Notes under the pieces: model-generated
What the model was told of the DNA's origin: nothing
Database searches by the model: none
What the model saw: the letters and a program-made list of their open reading frames with translations, nothing else
Assembly: GCA_029717555.1 (NCBI GenBank)
Contig: JAMDHS010000007.1
Span: 248,001-312,000 of the forward strand
Length of the DNA: 64,000 nucleotides
Source of the DNA: Peribolospora baueri
Lineage: Eukaryota > Basidiomycota > Peribolosporomycetes > Peribolosporales > Peribolosporaceae
Direction: 5' to 3'
Part shown: in pieces, positions 45,818 to 58,900 of the stretch
Numbering within the stretch: position 1 is the stretch's first letter
How the letters are laid out: each line of letters begins with the position of its first letter
Position numbers and translations under genes: made by a program

Positions 45818-48723
45818 TCACGAGGACAAGGCGGAACTGCTGTCGATGCCCCATCGGCCGACCTGCTGCATGGCCTGCGTATCTCCCTCAGCGACGCTGT
45901 CGTCTTCCAAGACGCGACTGACCATCTCCCAAGGGTCCTTGCCTCCGCCGAACCTGAGCACCTCCTTCTTGAACCGCTCTCCCATCTCCCTGTCCAGCGG
46001 GTCTCGCTTGAACAGCACCTGCCACACCCGGCTGGCGATGGCACGGTCGAAGAGGTAGGAGTAGTACGTGGCGCCGTAGCCGAAGAGGTGGCCGAACTGG
46101 GTCTGCCAGCTCGTTCCAGGTACGCTCGGGATGACGCCGAGCGTGTCGTGGAGCTTGGCGAGCTCGCGCGTCGAGTCGAAGGAGGGGAAGGAGGCGAGCG
46201 GGGAGTGATAGACCTGGTCGAGGGTGGCCATGAGGATCTGTGAGTGCGTGTCGAGCGCCTCGAAACACTTGGAGGCGGCGATGTGCGCTCGCAGGTGCTC
46301 CATCGGTAGCGCCGCGCCGGTGCGGTGGTGTCGAGCAAAGAGGGAGAGCACGGACGAGTCCGAGACGAAATGCTCCATCAGGATCGAGGGCAGTTCTACA
46401 AAGTCCGTTGCGCAGCGTGTCCCGGAGACGTTGTGGTAGTTAGTGCGGCCGATCATGGCTTGAGAGGCGGGAACAAGGGGAGCGTGGAACGTGTCAGCAT
46501 CGCAGAGGCCCGGAAAGACAGGTGAGATTCACGGTCACTTACAGTGAATAGCGTGGCCCATCTCATGGAACAACGTCTCCACCTCATGCCAACTGAGTAA
46601 GCTCGGTCCGCTTTCGGGGCTCGGTCTCGCAAAGTCGCAAACGAGGACGACGACGGGCAGCTGGAACTTGCCCTCCCGTCCCTTGACGCTCTTGCCCTGC
46701 AACACCAACGGTCGTGCCTCTTCCTCCGACACCGTCCCCGACGTCCAGCCCTCTGCCTGCCCAAACACGAAATCCGACTCGGCGTCATCGTCGTCGATCC
46801 GGCGCGAACAGCGGACGGTGTAGTGAGCCGCAGAAGGGGGCTTTCCAGGCCGGGTGTACAAGTCTGCGTAGATCCAGCCGACGGTGCCCTCGCTCTCGTC
46901 CACCACCTCGAGCTTGCGCACGTCCTCGTGCCACGCCTGATCTTGGCTCTCCAACGGAGCCGCGCGGAAGCGAAGACCGTAGAGACGGTTGAAAAGGCGC
47001 GAAAGACCGGTGAACACGGTACCGACGGAGAAGAACGAGTTGATGGGCGCCAGCGCGCGATGGTTGTGCGCCGCCAAGACCATCTCGGAATAATACTCTC
47101 TGTCCCAGGCGGCGATAGGTGGCGGAGAGGGAAGCGAGAGGTGCATTTGCTTGGCTAAGGATAGCTGACGTAGATCGGTAAGAGCAAGAGGACGCTGATG
47201 AGCAGCAAGGGCCGACAGGAACTCCATGACATTTTCTGCACATATAAGAGAGATAAGACAGAATCTTTTAGCAGGTGAAAGACTAAGGCGCAGTTTCAAA
47301 CAATAGAGATGCATCGCTTAAAAGGCAATAGATCGCCACACTCACCAGGACCCTTGGCCATCTTATCGACGAGAGCGACCTCGGCATAACTCTTGTTGCC
47401 GACGAGCTTGGCCAACTGCGCCCTCGCCCTGAGCAGCTTTTCCAGAGTGTCTATCTGCTCTGGCATGCTTGAGTTAATCGCGACATGGACGAGTCGCCTA
47501 GCCTCGCTCGAAGGGGAGAACTTGGAGATCATCTGCTGTTCCCACGAGTGAGCAGGTACGGCCAATAGGTCCGAGTCCGAGGCGGGTTTACCCCAGCTGC
47601 TCCCATCGGACCTCTGTAATGAGGCGACGAACGAGGTACCCATACCCTCTAGCTCCTCCCTCGGCACGGCGGCATCCCGTTGAGTCGAGGTGGCAGATGA
47701 CGCGTCCTGGAGGAACTGCCGACCGAGAACGAGGATCTCGTCGGAAAGCTTCACAAACTCTTTCCGTCGGTCTTTGGGTAGGTGGATGCCCGATTTCTCG
47801 AAGTCTCTGAGGAAGATGCGCGCCACCGCTCGTTCTTCTGGGGAGAAGGAGCTCAGCATGGCCGGGTCGGACATGACGTGGCTCAGGACCTGGGTGTCGA
47901 GAACAGGATATCGTCAGTCCGTATCCCCCTAATAGAAACCTCGAGCCTCCTCGAACAATAAGCTCCTAATGAGTCGCCTATGGCACCGCCGCACACTTAC
48001 CTCATACAGTCCGGTATGCGTATTAAGCACATTCATGTAGCTGCAGAGATATTCGTACGCAGCGTTGGCCGCCTCAGCGAAGTGCGGCTCAGGGTGGACG
48101 TTGCGCACGAGCTCGGCCATGTCAATGACGCTGCACAGCAGGTCGCTGAGGCGGTCCAGGTTCTTGACCACCTTTCGGAGCTCCAAACTCGCTTGGCTCC
48201 CTCCTCCTTGACTGGTTGAGCCGGTGGCGGCGCCCCCTGAAGAGGCGTGGACGGGGGCACGAAGGATGCGGTTGACGAGAAGCTTCGCACGAGATAACGT
48301 CCGCTCCGCCAACGCCAAGATGGAAGCGGGGGAAGAGAGCTCGGGGTGTCCAAAGAGGCCCGAGGACATCAGAGCGGCTGATGAAGAGGAGGCGAGAGAA
48401 GGAGGCGAGGCTGCGGCGTCGAAGAGAGCACGGAGCTCGGCGTCCTCCGACGCGGTGGAAAGAGAGTGAGATACGCAGTCGGGGTTTCCATGAGATGAGA
48501 CGAATGAAGAGGACGACGAGGGGGTGGTGGCGGCGGTGGCTCGAGCGCCAGCGGTGGTGGTCAATCGCCTGGTGCTGGATGGGAGGTCGCGTGCAGCGCT
48601 GCACGAGGGACATGACGGCGAACGGCGAGCGGCGAAACTGGCAAAGCGAGGCGATGTGGACGATGAGATGGCGCCTCTTCGAAGGGCTCCAAGGAGCGAC
48701 AGCGACCTCTTTCCGGCAGCCAT
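45818..48723 (-). CDS. OCT1: Mitochondrial intermediate peptidase
   Basis: Zinc metalloprotease (M3 family) of the mitochondrial matrix that removes an octapeptide (or so) from precursors already cut by the main processing peptidase. Four exons, 48723-48001, 47889-47346, 47235-46543 and 46458-45818, give 866 aa (yeast Oct1 is 772). The first ~70 residues are Arg/Ser/Ala-rich ([20 protein letters not shown]), a mitochondrial presequence. The active site HExxH is in [17 protein letters not shown], with the last exon supplying the rest of the family signature [19 protein letters not shown], whose Glu is the third zinc ligand. [20 protein letters not shown] is also characteristic. A Ser/Gly-rich insertion lies near residue 170-190. 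The long upstream in-frame stretch begins with GTG and is not used. Confidence 0.95.
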
Positions 48724-50278
48724 GACGAGCAGTCGTCTATGGCGTACAGGACGCGAGTCCAGCTCGTGCGACTCGGGAGCGTGATCGAGAAAGGTCCGGA
48801 CCGAGCCGGCGTGTCGTTCGGCGTTTGGAGGCTCACGTTCGCCGCTCCAAAAGTCCAGTCGCCAATCTCCTTTTGGGTGGGTATCGCGGGAGACGCAACA
48901 CGCCACCGAAGATGCGAAGATGATCCTCTTTCCGCGTCCTTGAAGACCGACGCGGTGATGAGAGCTCCTTCCGTTTGCGGCTCGGAGTCGGCTGCGGCCA
49001 TACGAGTTCGCCGCAGTGTTTTATCACGTGCACATGAGCCTACTGGTCCGGTCATTCCCGCTTACGCCCGGTTCTGTTTCCAGTTTTTCTACTAGTAATC
49101 TCTCTCTGTATTTGCATTCACGTTCTTCTAACCCTCTGTTTGGTCTGGCACCCTCGAAAATATTCAAGAGACGCTGTTCGGAGTCCCACTGTTGAGAAAT
49201 GCAAAGTTTTCCTCACGTGCATGTATGGCACGTGGCACCATGAGCCTTCGGGCGGGTCGACGTAACCCTAAGTCGACGTCAGCCAAAAAGGCATCGCTTT
49301 TCTTCTCGCCATGTCCGCAGATTTTTCTTCCTCTCGTCGTCACGTCAATCAGGTGAGTTGATGAGAATCTTTCCTGATAACCTCTTTCATCGTCATGAGA
49401 GGAAACAAACGTCCAGATGATGGTCATTGTAATTTGCGTCCGAACGTCGCCGGGTCTACACCAAAGGGGTGCAACGCCATGCGCCCTGGGCCCGCCGGCT
49501 TGAGGACAATTTCTTTCCTGATGGACCTCTTTCGGACTGACATCGTCACGACGACGCTGACGGCTGACGAACCTGGATTCCGTTACCTTGCCCGTCCTTC
49601 GTTTTCCACAGCCTAGACGTTCCGTACTCCGGGGGGAGGCGCTCGCCGCGGTGTTTACTCGCTGCTCGCTGTATCCACATGCCGCTGTATTCTCCATCGC
49701 TTCTCCTTGTACCGTCATCATCTATGTATAGTCCCCTAGCGCACTGGATAGGGATTATTTGGGCGCATCGAGAATGGCCGTTTGAGAAAGAAAGCCTTCC
49801 TTCCTATGGCTACTTTGTTTATGAGACAAAAAGTATTGCGTCACGGGCCCGCTCTCGCCCGCCCTCTCGGCATGCCCATTTCCGATCGAGGCGTGTGGGA
49901 GAGATCAGGCCAGCCATCGCAGCAGCTGGCCAGCCGCAAGTATGGGGCGCGGTCGGGTTTAAGACGGCTCTGGCTCGGCTCACAAGGAAGAACCACCGAT
50001 CCGGAGTGAGGTGGGGGTCGTTTGGAGTGAGTTACTGCGAACTTCAGCCAAGCGCGGTGGTCTGTGTCACGGGTCGATTCGGGCGGGCTCTCGGGCTCCG
50101 GGTCGGCTCAGCCGCCCGGTTGGCTGGTGCGCGCTTTTTCTTCTCGGTCCGATCTCATCCATCGTTCATCTTCCATCCCACCTCTATCTTCCATCCCCCT
50201 GCGTCTCCATCTCTCACATCCCCTTCCTATCCCTTTCCTGTTTCGTCCCTCACTTTCGTCCGCTCTATCTTCTTAAAG
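48724..50278. promoter_or_regulatory. Divergent intermediate peptidase / citrate synthase promoter region
   Basis: 1.56 kb without a recognised gene. CACGTG occurs at 49025-49030, 49214-49219 and 49229-49234. The last 150 bp before the citrate synthase start is pyrimidine-rich (CATC/TCCC), typical of strongly expressed fungal genes. Confidence 0.5.
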
Positions 50279-52930
50279 ATGGCCTCTCTCCGCTTCTTCG
50301 CCCTTCGTCAGGTGAGCAACGTTCTCCCCGAGCGCGCTGAGATCGCCGCAATCGCGCGGATGAAGCGAACGGTCGGGCGACGGATCTGATCTTCATTCTC
50401 CTGCCAACCTCTTCACCAGGCCCGCACTGCTTTCGCGCCCTCGGTTGCGAAGCGCGGCTACGCTACGGCCAAGCCTCAGGTGAGCAAACGTCCTCGCCCT
50501 GTTCATACGGAGGGTGTTCTCTTCCACGCCCAAAACCCGGCCGGGCGCAGTTGGCTGAGATAGATCGCCCCTGGACCTTCCCCAACAGACCCTCAAGGAG
50601 CGTCTTGCCGAGCTCATTCCCCAGGAGCAGGCTTACGTTAAGGAGGTCCGCACTAAGCATGGCAACAAGAGCTTTGGCGAGTACACCGTCGACCAGGCCT
50701 ACGGTGGCATGCGCGGTCTCAAGGTGCGTACGTCGATCTTCGCGAATCGGAACGTGGCTCTATGCAAATGAACTAAGGGTCGTTCACCCGCTCTGTTCTT
50801 TTTAATTTTCGTAGGCAATGATCTGGGAGGGCTCTGTGAGTGTCACCTTTACCTCTGTCTATCCCAGGCTTTTGAAGAGACTATCGACATTCGCCCATCG
50901 AAAGAACGACTGAGCTGATCGACCCTCATCCCTTCTCTTTATTACAGGTCCTTGACGCCGACGAGGGCATCCGCTTCCGTGGCAAGACGATCGAGGAGTG
51001 CCGGGCCCAGCTGCCCAAGGCTCCCGGCGGTGAGGAGCCCCTTCCCGAGGGTCTCTTCTGGCTTCTCGTCACCGGCGAGGTTCCCACCCAGGAGCAGGTC
51101 AACGCCCTCTCCGCGGACTGGGCCGCTCGCGCCTCTATCCCTGCTTTCGTTGAGGAGGTCCTCGACCGGTGCCCCAGCACCCTTCACCCCATGAGCCGTG
51201 CGTATTCGTATGTTTCGCGAGGTAAGCGCAGTTGCGCTTGAGCTCAAGCCTTTTTTCGTTTCTGTCTTCAATCAGAGTTCTCGCTGGCCGTCACTGCGCT
51301 CAACCACGACTCTGCCTTCGCCAAGGCCTATCAGGAGGGCATCAACAAGAAGGAGTACTGGAAGCCCAGTAAGTGATGACGTTTCTGCTGCGCCGGTTAT
51401 CCTCGCAACGACGAGTGTTCTGATCCGCGATCGTCACTCCCTTCGCTCGCTGTAGCCTTCGAGGACACCATGGACCTCATCGCCAAGCTGCCCAACATTG
51501 CTGGTCGCATCTACCGCAATGTCTACGGTGATGGCAAGGTCCCCCCCATCGACCCTTCCAAGGACTACTCCGCCAACTTTGCCAACATTCTCGGTTTCGG
51601 TGACAAGAAGGAGTTCGTCGAGCTCCTCAGGCTTTACCTTACCATCCACTCTGACCACGAGGGTGGCAACGTTTCGGTGGGTTGATCGTTTGGGCTCGAA
51701 CCTGGGACTGGGCCACGCGCATAAGGAGGGCGGTCATCGCTTTTTTAACCCCATCTTTCCGAACATCATCATTCTCGGTATGCAGGCCCACACCGGTCAC
51801 TTGGTCGGCTCGGCCCTCTCGGACCCCTTCCTCGCCTACTCCGCCGCCCTCAACGGCCTCGCCGGCCCTCTTCACGGCCTCGCCAACCAGGAGGTGCTCC
51901 GCTGGGTGTACAAGATGAAGGAGCAGATCGGCGAGGGCGCCAGCGACGAGCAGGTCAAGGACTACGTCTGGGCCACCCTTAAGGGCGGTCAGGTCGTTCC
52001 CGGTTACGGTCATGCCGTTCTCCGCAAGACCGACCCGAGGTACACGGCGCAGAGGGAGTGAGTGCTGGACAGCGTACGGCGAGGCGCACCGATCTGACTG
52101 CCGTCGTGAGGACGCGAGCACATCTCTGATCAGCCTTCGCTTCTTTTTTTCTCTCTACCTCTCTCAGGTTCGCTCTCAAGCACTTGCCCAACGACCCCAA
52201 CTTCAAGCTCGTCAGCCAGCTCTACAACATCGTCCCTGGCGTCCTCCTCGAGGCCGGCAAGGCCAAGAACCCCGTGAGCTGCTGAGCTTATCCTCTCTTT
52301 CCTCTGAGCGCCGAAGAAGAGTTTACGTTTGCCCGTCGTTGACCTGTTTTCTGTTCCGTTGCGCTTTCGCTCCTCCAGTGGCCCAACGTCGACGCCCACT
52401 CCGTGAGTGCATTTTTCTGAACTCTCGATTCCGTGACGAGTACTGCCTTCGCTCTCGCTCTCTCCATTGGCTCATAACATATGCCAAATATTTTGCTTCT
52501 TCCTTTTCCCTCCCTCCACCCCCGGTTAACCGTCCATAACAGGGTGTGCTCTTGACCTACTACGGCCTTACGCAGCAGGTGAACACACGTCTAAACCAAG
52601 CTACCGCGTCTGCGGTTCCCCCAATGGAGCCAGCTAGCTGATGCTGACGCTTTCCTTCTGGTTTCAAATCCCGCAGGACTACTACACGGTTCTCTTCGGT
52701 GTCGGAAGGGCATTCGGCGTCGCTCCCCAGCTCATCTGGGACCGTGCTCTCGGGGTGAGTGTGGAAATGATGGCGGAAATAGAAAGACGTGGTCCGAGAG
52801 GTGGTGGTGTAGGCAAGTCGGGACAGAAACTGACTCTTTCGCCCTCGTGTCGGTTCGGTTCGAACAGATGCCGCTCGAGCGCCCCAAGTCGTTCTCGAGC
52901 CGCGCCATCGACGCCATGTTCTCCAAGTAA
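50279..52930 (+). CDS. CIT1: Citrate synthase, mitochondrial
   Basis: Condenses acetyl-CoA and oxaloacetate, first step of the TCA cycle. Thirteen exons give 463 aa: 50279-50311, 50420-50479, 50589-50723, 50815-50835, 50948-51197, 51276-51368, 51456-51676, 51786-52057, 52168-52273, 52379-52402, 52543-52578, 52677-52754, 52868-52930. The start [19 protein letters not shown] is a mitochondrial presequence with cleavage expected near KRGYAT. All three catalytic residues are present: His in [19 protein letters not shown], His in [17 protein letters not shown] and Asp in [17 protein letters not shown]. There is no peroxisomal targeting signal (ends DAMFSK). Several exons are tiny (21, 24, 33 and 36 nt). 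Divergent from the intermediate peptidase gene. Confidence 0.98.
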
Positions 52931-53535
52931 ACACGGTCGTCGTCCTTGTCTTTCGCTCCGTCCCTTCTGCATTTTGCCCTTCCCTTCCTGCCTCCCTCGA
53001 TGGATCGATCTAAATGTGATCGGTGATCGATTCGCCAGGCCTAGATAGTTCTTGCAATTATTAGATCATGAAAAGATGCTGCTTCGTCGGGCAAGCAGAT
53101 CTTCAGGGCCACAGAGAGGATATGACTATCTGCGCAACATCGGGGAGAGAGAGGCCTCGGGGAACTGCACTGAGACCACTCACTGCAAGCAGCGAATGAT
53201 GTTGTGCACAGACCATACCGCAGCAGAGATGGCGGCGGGCCCCGCCGATCGCCCTTCGAGAGGATAACTACCCCGATCTTGGGCAGACCATCTCACCCTC
53301 TCGACGACGTCCTGGTCTTTATCAACATCATCTCCCGCTAAGCTCGACGTCCAGAAGCTTGGTCGCTTTTGGACTGACCCATGTCGGAGACGGTCCGCTT
53401 TTGGTTCTTCTTCCAACTACCCATTCAGCGGGTCGTCCTCGGCAGCGCGGACGCGTGATCGACGAGCGAGGCGTCGTTGGTTCCGGTCCATCCTGCAAGA
53501 GCGCCTTCTCTGGTCGTCCCTTCCACCGCTTACTC
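52931..53535. other. Tandem intergenic interval
   Basis: About 600 bp between the citrate synthase stop and the next start; no gene recognised. It presumably contains a terminator and the promoter of the following membrane protein gene. Confidence 0.6.
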
Positions 53536-55493
53536 ATGTCCGATCCTTCAAACCTCCGCCGTCGTTCTGCTCCTCGCACGAGCCTCACTCCGCCGACCAT
53601 GTCAAGCGGCAGCTCGTCCACGCCTCCAGTTGAGGGCCGCGACCGCGACCGCGACCGGCATCGTCGTCGATCCGAGCAATCGGCTTCGGTGCCGCAAGTT
53701 AAAGATGGCGACGGTGGTGGCGACGTCCCCGAATCCCCTCGCTCGTCTCCCATCCCCATGGCTCCGCCTGTCGCGCCCGATGACGAGGAGCTTGAGGAGC
53801 ACATCCTTGGAGACCGCCACAGTGGATGGCACTACGTCCCTCTCGCATTCGTTCTCATTCCCTCCTTCGGCAGCATTATTCACGGTCGCGCCGAGCACTG
53901 GACCGACATGTTGCTGCTTGTATTGCTCGGGTTCTATCTCGTTCAGCTGGTTAAAGGTGAGCCCGTCCTTCTTCCAATTTTGTACCCATGTCGCGCGGCT
54001 ACTACGCCGCGTGCTCAAACTAACACGCCCGTTCCTTTTGGTCCATCGACAGTGCCCTGGGAAATCTATTGTGAGTCGTACTGCCTGATCGTCTGTCCAA
54101 TTCAGCCCTTGACGCTGACGTATCTGCCTCTTCTCCCTCGCATCTCGTCGATTCGTGGATGCGATGCGCATGTCTAGACTCGTCCCGCACTCGCCGCATC
54201 CTACAAGCCGGGATCGCAACGGACGGCGAACTGGACCCGAAGGTGGTTAGGCGCCAAGAGCGAGCTGCTACCGAGCTTCGCCGTTCCGAGCTCGTCGCGT
54301 TGTTTTTCTGCCTTGCGAGCCCTGCTCTTGGCGCTTGGCTGCTGCACCTAATGAAGGCAGGGTTAAGCGATGCGGACCGCTACATGTGAGTACTCTCGTC
54401 CGGAGTTCATTTGGTAGTGGGGCCGCCTCTCGGCATGGACTCACATCCGTCATCGACTTGTTTCTGCAGCAATCCATTCAACATCAGGTGAGAACATCTC
54501 GTGCCAACATACACTCACCCCTTCATGCTCGTTGATAAGCCTTTTCCCTCCTTATACCACAGGCTGTTCTGTCTCGCTGCCGGCATCAAGCCCATGACAC
54601 ACTTCTTCGGCCTCGTCAAGCGGCGCGCTCTCTTCTTGCAGGAAGAAGTTCACTATCCGTCCCTCCAAGTTGAGCAGCTCAATCGGCGTGTCATGCGCCT
54701 AGAAGGCGACCTTTCCGCTCTCCGCAAAGCGTTCGCCACAAAGAGCGACGTGCGCGATCTCAGAGACGGGCTGGACTTGCCTCTCTCACAGCTATCTAAA
54801 GCCTTGCGACGAAGTGAGCGCAAGGAAGAGCACCTGCGCCTCAGCGCCGAGGAGAGGTTTGCGTTGGTCGAGAGCAGGATGGAGGACATGCTTCGCGAGG
54901 TGGCCATCAACGCCGAGCTGATCGATCAGATCGAGCGTCGGAACTGGGACGCTCGGAATCGAGTGAACACGTTTTTCGCCGTCGCCAACTATTTCCTTGG
55001 TCGACCTCGGGTTCCCTCGGGCGCCTCTGAACGGCAGTCGATCGAGCAGCGCAACTACCTCGGCGGATCGCCCGACGACTCGGCCAAGACGAGTCCCGGC
55101 AAGTGGTTCTTCGAGAGGGGAGCGCTCTTCTACATTTTTTTCCCGATCAACCTCTCCCGTGGTATCCTTCACTACGCCGGGGGCCGCATTGGGGGCGTCG
55201 TGGAGCGTGTCGAGCACATCAGAGACGCGGCCGAGCACGACAAGACTATGCAGCAGAGGCGCCTTATCAGCGCGGCCATTACGTCCTCCCTGCATGGCGA
55301 GCAGACGAGTGACCACTCGGCTAGTAATGGCGCCACGGCCGCCGAAATAAGCGGTCTCAGCGGACGCCGTGAGGAGGAACATATGTGGCGGTCTCAAACG
55401 AACTCCAATGGCGTCAAACATCACCATCACAAGGGTCTCGATTCTGGTCTGGCCGGCTCGGCGGCCGGCCGCTCCTCGCCTCTGAGAGTCTGA
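53536..55493 (+). CDS. Conserved fungal membrane protein with coiled coil, function unknown
   Basis: Five exons, 53536-53956, 54053-54070, 54178-54385, 54470-54487 and 54563-55493, give 531 aa. Exons 2 and 4 are only 18 nt each. A disordered, charged N terminus (~95 residues) leads to hydrophobic segments WHYVPLAFVLIPSFGSII, DMLLLVLLGFYLVQLVKVPWE and LVALFFCLASPALGAWLLH. A coiled coil follows (QLNRRVMRLEGDLSALRK to about EDMLREVAINAELIDQIERR), then a further hydrophobic stretch ALFYIFFPINLSRGILHYAG and a disordered His-rich tail. I recall uncharacterised ascomycete proteins with the same HGRAE...DxLLLxLLxFYL...VKVPWE pattern, but no function. An organelle or ER membrane location is inferred from the hydrophobic segments. 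Confidence 0.82.
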
Positions 55494-55958
55494 AAGCCTT
55501 ACCTTTGGACAGAGATCTGGGTGAAAGAGCAGGGCTCCGCTTGTTTTGAGATCGTTCCCTTCTTCGGTGGTTCTCTTATCCCCTTTCTTCATAATGCTGC
55601 GGTTCACGTTCGTTCCGTCTCCACTCTTTACGCTTGAGCGCTCGAAATTGTACTGTCTGCCCCTCCGCCTTGTTCTTCTACCTCACCCTCCCTTGCGATA
55701 CCCTGACGGTTTTCGCGGCGTCCATTCTGTATACCACTTCTCTGTGTAGGATCCCTTTAGGAATCCTTTATTCCTTCTACGTAGTCGAGTCCAACTAGAC
55801 GTTGCGAGCAGCAAATTAACGCGTCCTTGCGATGACCACGCGTCCTGGCCGCAGCATTTAACAGGCGATAGGTGGAAGCAATCGCGGTTCAGACTTCTTT
55901 CGCTATCACGAATTGCCACCCGCCACAGGTCGTCGTGGCCACCGTTGCCCACGTCACG
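55494..55958. other. Tandem intergenic interval
   Basis: About 465 bp; no gene recognised. The open frame of the next gene extends upstream to about 55872 but without an ATG. Confidence 0.6.
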
Positions 55959-58900
55959 ATGAATGACAGCTCACGAACGACCCTGCTGAGGGTTGAGGTG
56001 GCATGCGCCCTCCCGGACGACCAAGTTCCGCCTGGCGCTGAAGCGATGGAATTCGACGCCTTGCGACGGATGCTGGTGGGAGGGGAGGAGGTGGACGCGG
56101 GCACCGAGGCGACGGATCTGGTTGGTGAGACGGTCGAGGGTGAGGAGACGGTTGCGCAGCCGGCTCAAGACGGGATCAGGAAAGGAAAGAGGCGGCGGGC
56201 CGCACCGAAGGATGGCCCACCCGGACGTGCTTTCGAGAAACGTGTCAAGCTCGACGTCGGCGACTTCTCCTCGTCTTCGGCGTCCGGCGATCCTCTCCCT
56301 CCTGGTACGATATACTCCCACCACCATGTCATCGAGCTTGAGCCGGTATGGCCAGGTTTGTCGTTCGAGGAACCGGTGGATGAGGCGACAAAGGAGCGTT
56401 TAGCTCCTGCCGTCGCTCGCCTGGAGAGCGCCATTACTGCACGGCTCGACGGCCCGGACCCTCAGAGCTTCGATCTCGGCCCCGTGGAACTCGTTCCTAA
56501 CGACCATGCAATCGCGGATTACACCCACAGGTCCAACTACACCTTTTTGTCCTCCCACGTCACCAGCGGACCCTTTGTTCATTTCCCAGGCTCTTCGGCA
56601 GGACTGGTTGGCCGTCGCCTCTTTCAGCTTCCAGAGCTGTACGCGGATGTGGATGGAGAGCTGAAGAAGGCTGGCTTCAGCGCGGCGCGTTCTAGCCAAC
56701 GCTCCTGGCTCGCCGCGGCACTTTTCTTGCGACTACATGGAAGAGCGAAGATCCAGTCCAGGTTGCATCTCCACTACTTGGGGCAAGCTCAGGCTTTGAC
56801 CAGCGAGGACGGCTTTGGCATCTCTCTGCCTTTCCGTCTTTCCGTCACCCTTCAAGTCGACCTCCTGTCCTCAGCGTTTGAATCCTCCCCAAACCTTCAC
56901 GTTCAAGAGGCCCAGCGACATTTTCTCCACTTTCTGAACCCTCCGTCCGGCAGCGGCGCTGTCGAGCACACATCCGCCTCTTGGTTCTACTCCTTGCTAA
57001 AGCGACCGCCAGCGCGCCCTTCCGTCCCTCTTCCGCCCACCCAGCCCGCCGCTCTTGTTCCTTCACTTTTGCCCTTTCAGCGCCGTTCAGTCGAGGTGTT
57101 GTTGGCGAGGGAAGGCAAGCGTATCCGCGACGATGGGACGCTGGTGGAGGATGACAGGTTGACGGACGTCGAAGGGCACGAGGTGTATTCGTTGCTTTGG
57201 GAGGACGTGCGAGACGACCAGGGCAAGTCTATCGCTTTCAATCGCCTCACTGGAGAGGTCAGACCGGACCTCAAAGGAGTGCAGCAAGAGGTCATCAAGG
57301 GGGCTCTCCTCGGTGAAGAGATGGGACTTGGCAAGACACTGGAAATTCTCTGTGCGTCTCAGCTCGTTTGCCGTACTAATTACTCCGCTGTTAGGATCGT
57401 TCGTCTTCTCATTTCGTTTCCGTTCGATTTGCCCCTTGCTTCTCGCAGCCCTGATACTCTTGCACCCTGCTCCGGAGCGCGATCGACTACCTTCATATTA
57501 TGACGAGGTGGCGGAAGTAACGGTACAACCGACGAAGACGACTCTCATCATTACCCCACCCTCGCTCATTTCTCAATGGAGCGACGAAATCGCTCTACAC
57601 GCCCCTGACTTGCACGTATTCAACTTTGAGGGATGGAAGGCAATGGAAAAGAACAAGGCGGACGTGGGGATTGATGACGTCGAGTGGTTAAAGCAGTTCG
57701 ACGTCGTTTTGGTTACTTTTGAGACTCTGAGGTAAGTTTTTCGTCGTCCGCCTTCGGTTCGGGGAGGGAGCGTCCTCACATGCAAGAAATGTTTCGTGCA
57801 GGAGAGAACTTGCTCTGGCCAAGACGGCTCCAGATCGTCCCCGGCGACATGAGCGAAAATACGAGAGGCCGCGGAGCTGTCTCATCAAGGCGAGTCCGTG
57901 TCGACGCCGCTCCATCTTCGTAGATGAGCACTCATGTCCTGTGTTCGCCCACCACAGCTCGAGTTTTGGAGGGTAATCATGGATGAGGTGCAACTCGTCC
58001 GGGAAGGTACAGCCAGGTAAGTGGCCCATCTGTTGTTAGATGAGACCCTTTCGATTGCGCTTGTTTAACACCCCCTTGTGATCTTATTGCAGCGAAATGG
58101 CATCTTTGATCCCCCGCGTCTTCTCACAAGCCGTCTCCGGTACCCCTGTCGGCCGCCACATGGTGACGGATGTCCGAGCTTTCTTGAAGTGAGCCGACGC
58201 GCACCACCTAAGCGAACACGCTTGTTGAAATGCACTGGGTCTGACTCAGCATCGGCCATATCACAGATTCCTCAAGGTTCCTTTTGCTTTCAAGACCAAC
58301 CTCGTTGACCGTCTGCTGCAACCCGGCCTGGCTCCTACGTTTGCCAAACTCATGAGCGTCTTGGCGATCCGTACATTGAAGGCTGAAGTACGTGATGAGC
58401 TACGTCTGCCTCCTCAACGAAGGTACCTGGTTCAAGTCGAACTTTCCAACGTGGAACAAGCTTTCTACGACGACCTGTTTAAAGAAGCGCTGGAGGAACT
58501 CGAGCTAGATGAGAATGGCAACCCGCTTCGTCATTTCTGGGAACTTGACGTGCCCAAGATGAGGAGTTTTCTTCTACGCCTTCGGCAGGCATGCACCAAT
58601 CCTCAAGTCACTATCGGATTCGGTGCTGCTGCTGGACGGACGCTCAACAGCGCTACGGGCATGAACTACGTGCGCTCTGTTTCGGAAGGCGAGTAGTACC
58701 TAGGCCACTTTGACAGCAACGCAGTACTGATCCGATTGTGTTCTGTGTAGTGCTCGACTTGATGCGGGATGGCGCTCTGTCTACCCTTTTCAGCGAGCGA
58801 CGTTCGTGGATGCTCAAGCGGATCGAGCATGCCCTCTACGTACAGAAGGATGAGGACAATGCAGATCGCCTCGTCATGGCGGTCCAGAGGCTTCGCGATG

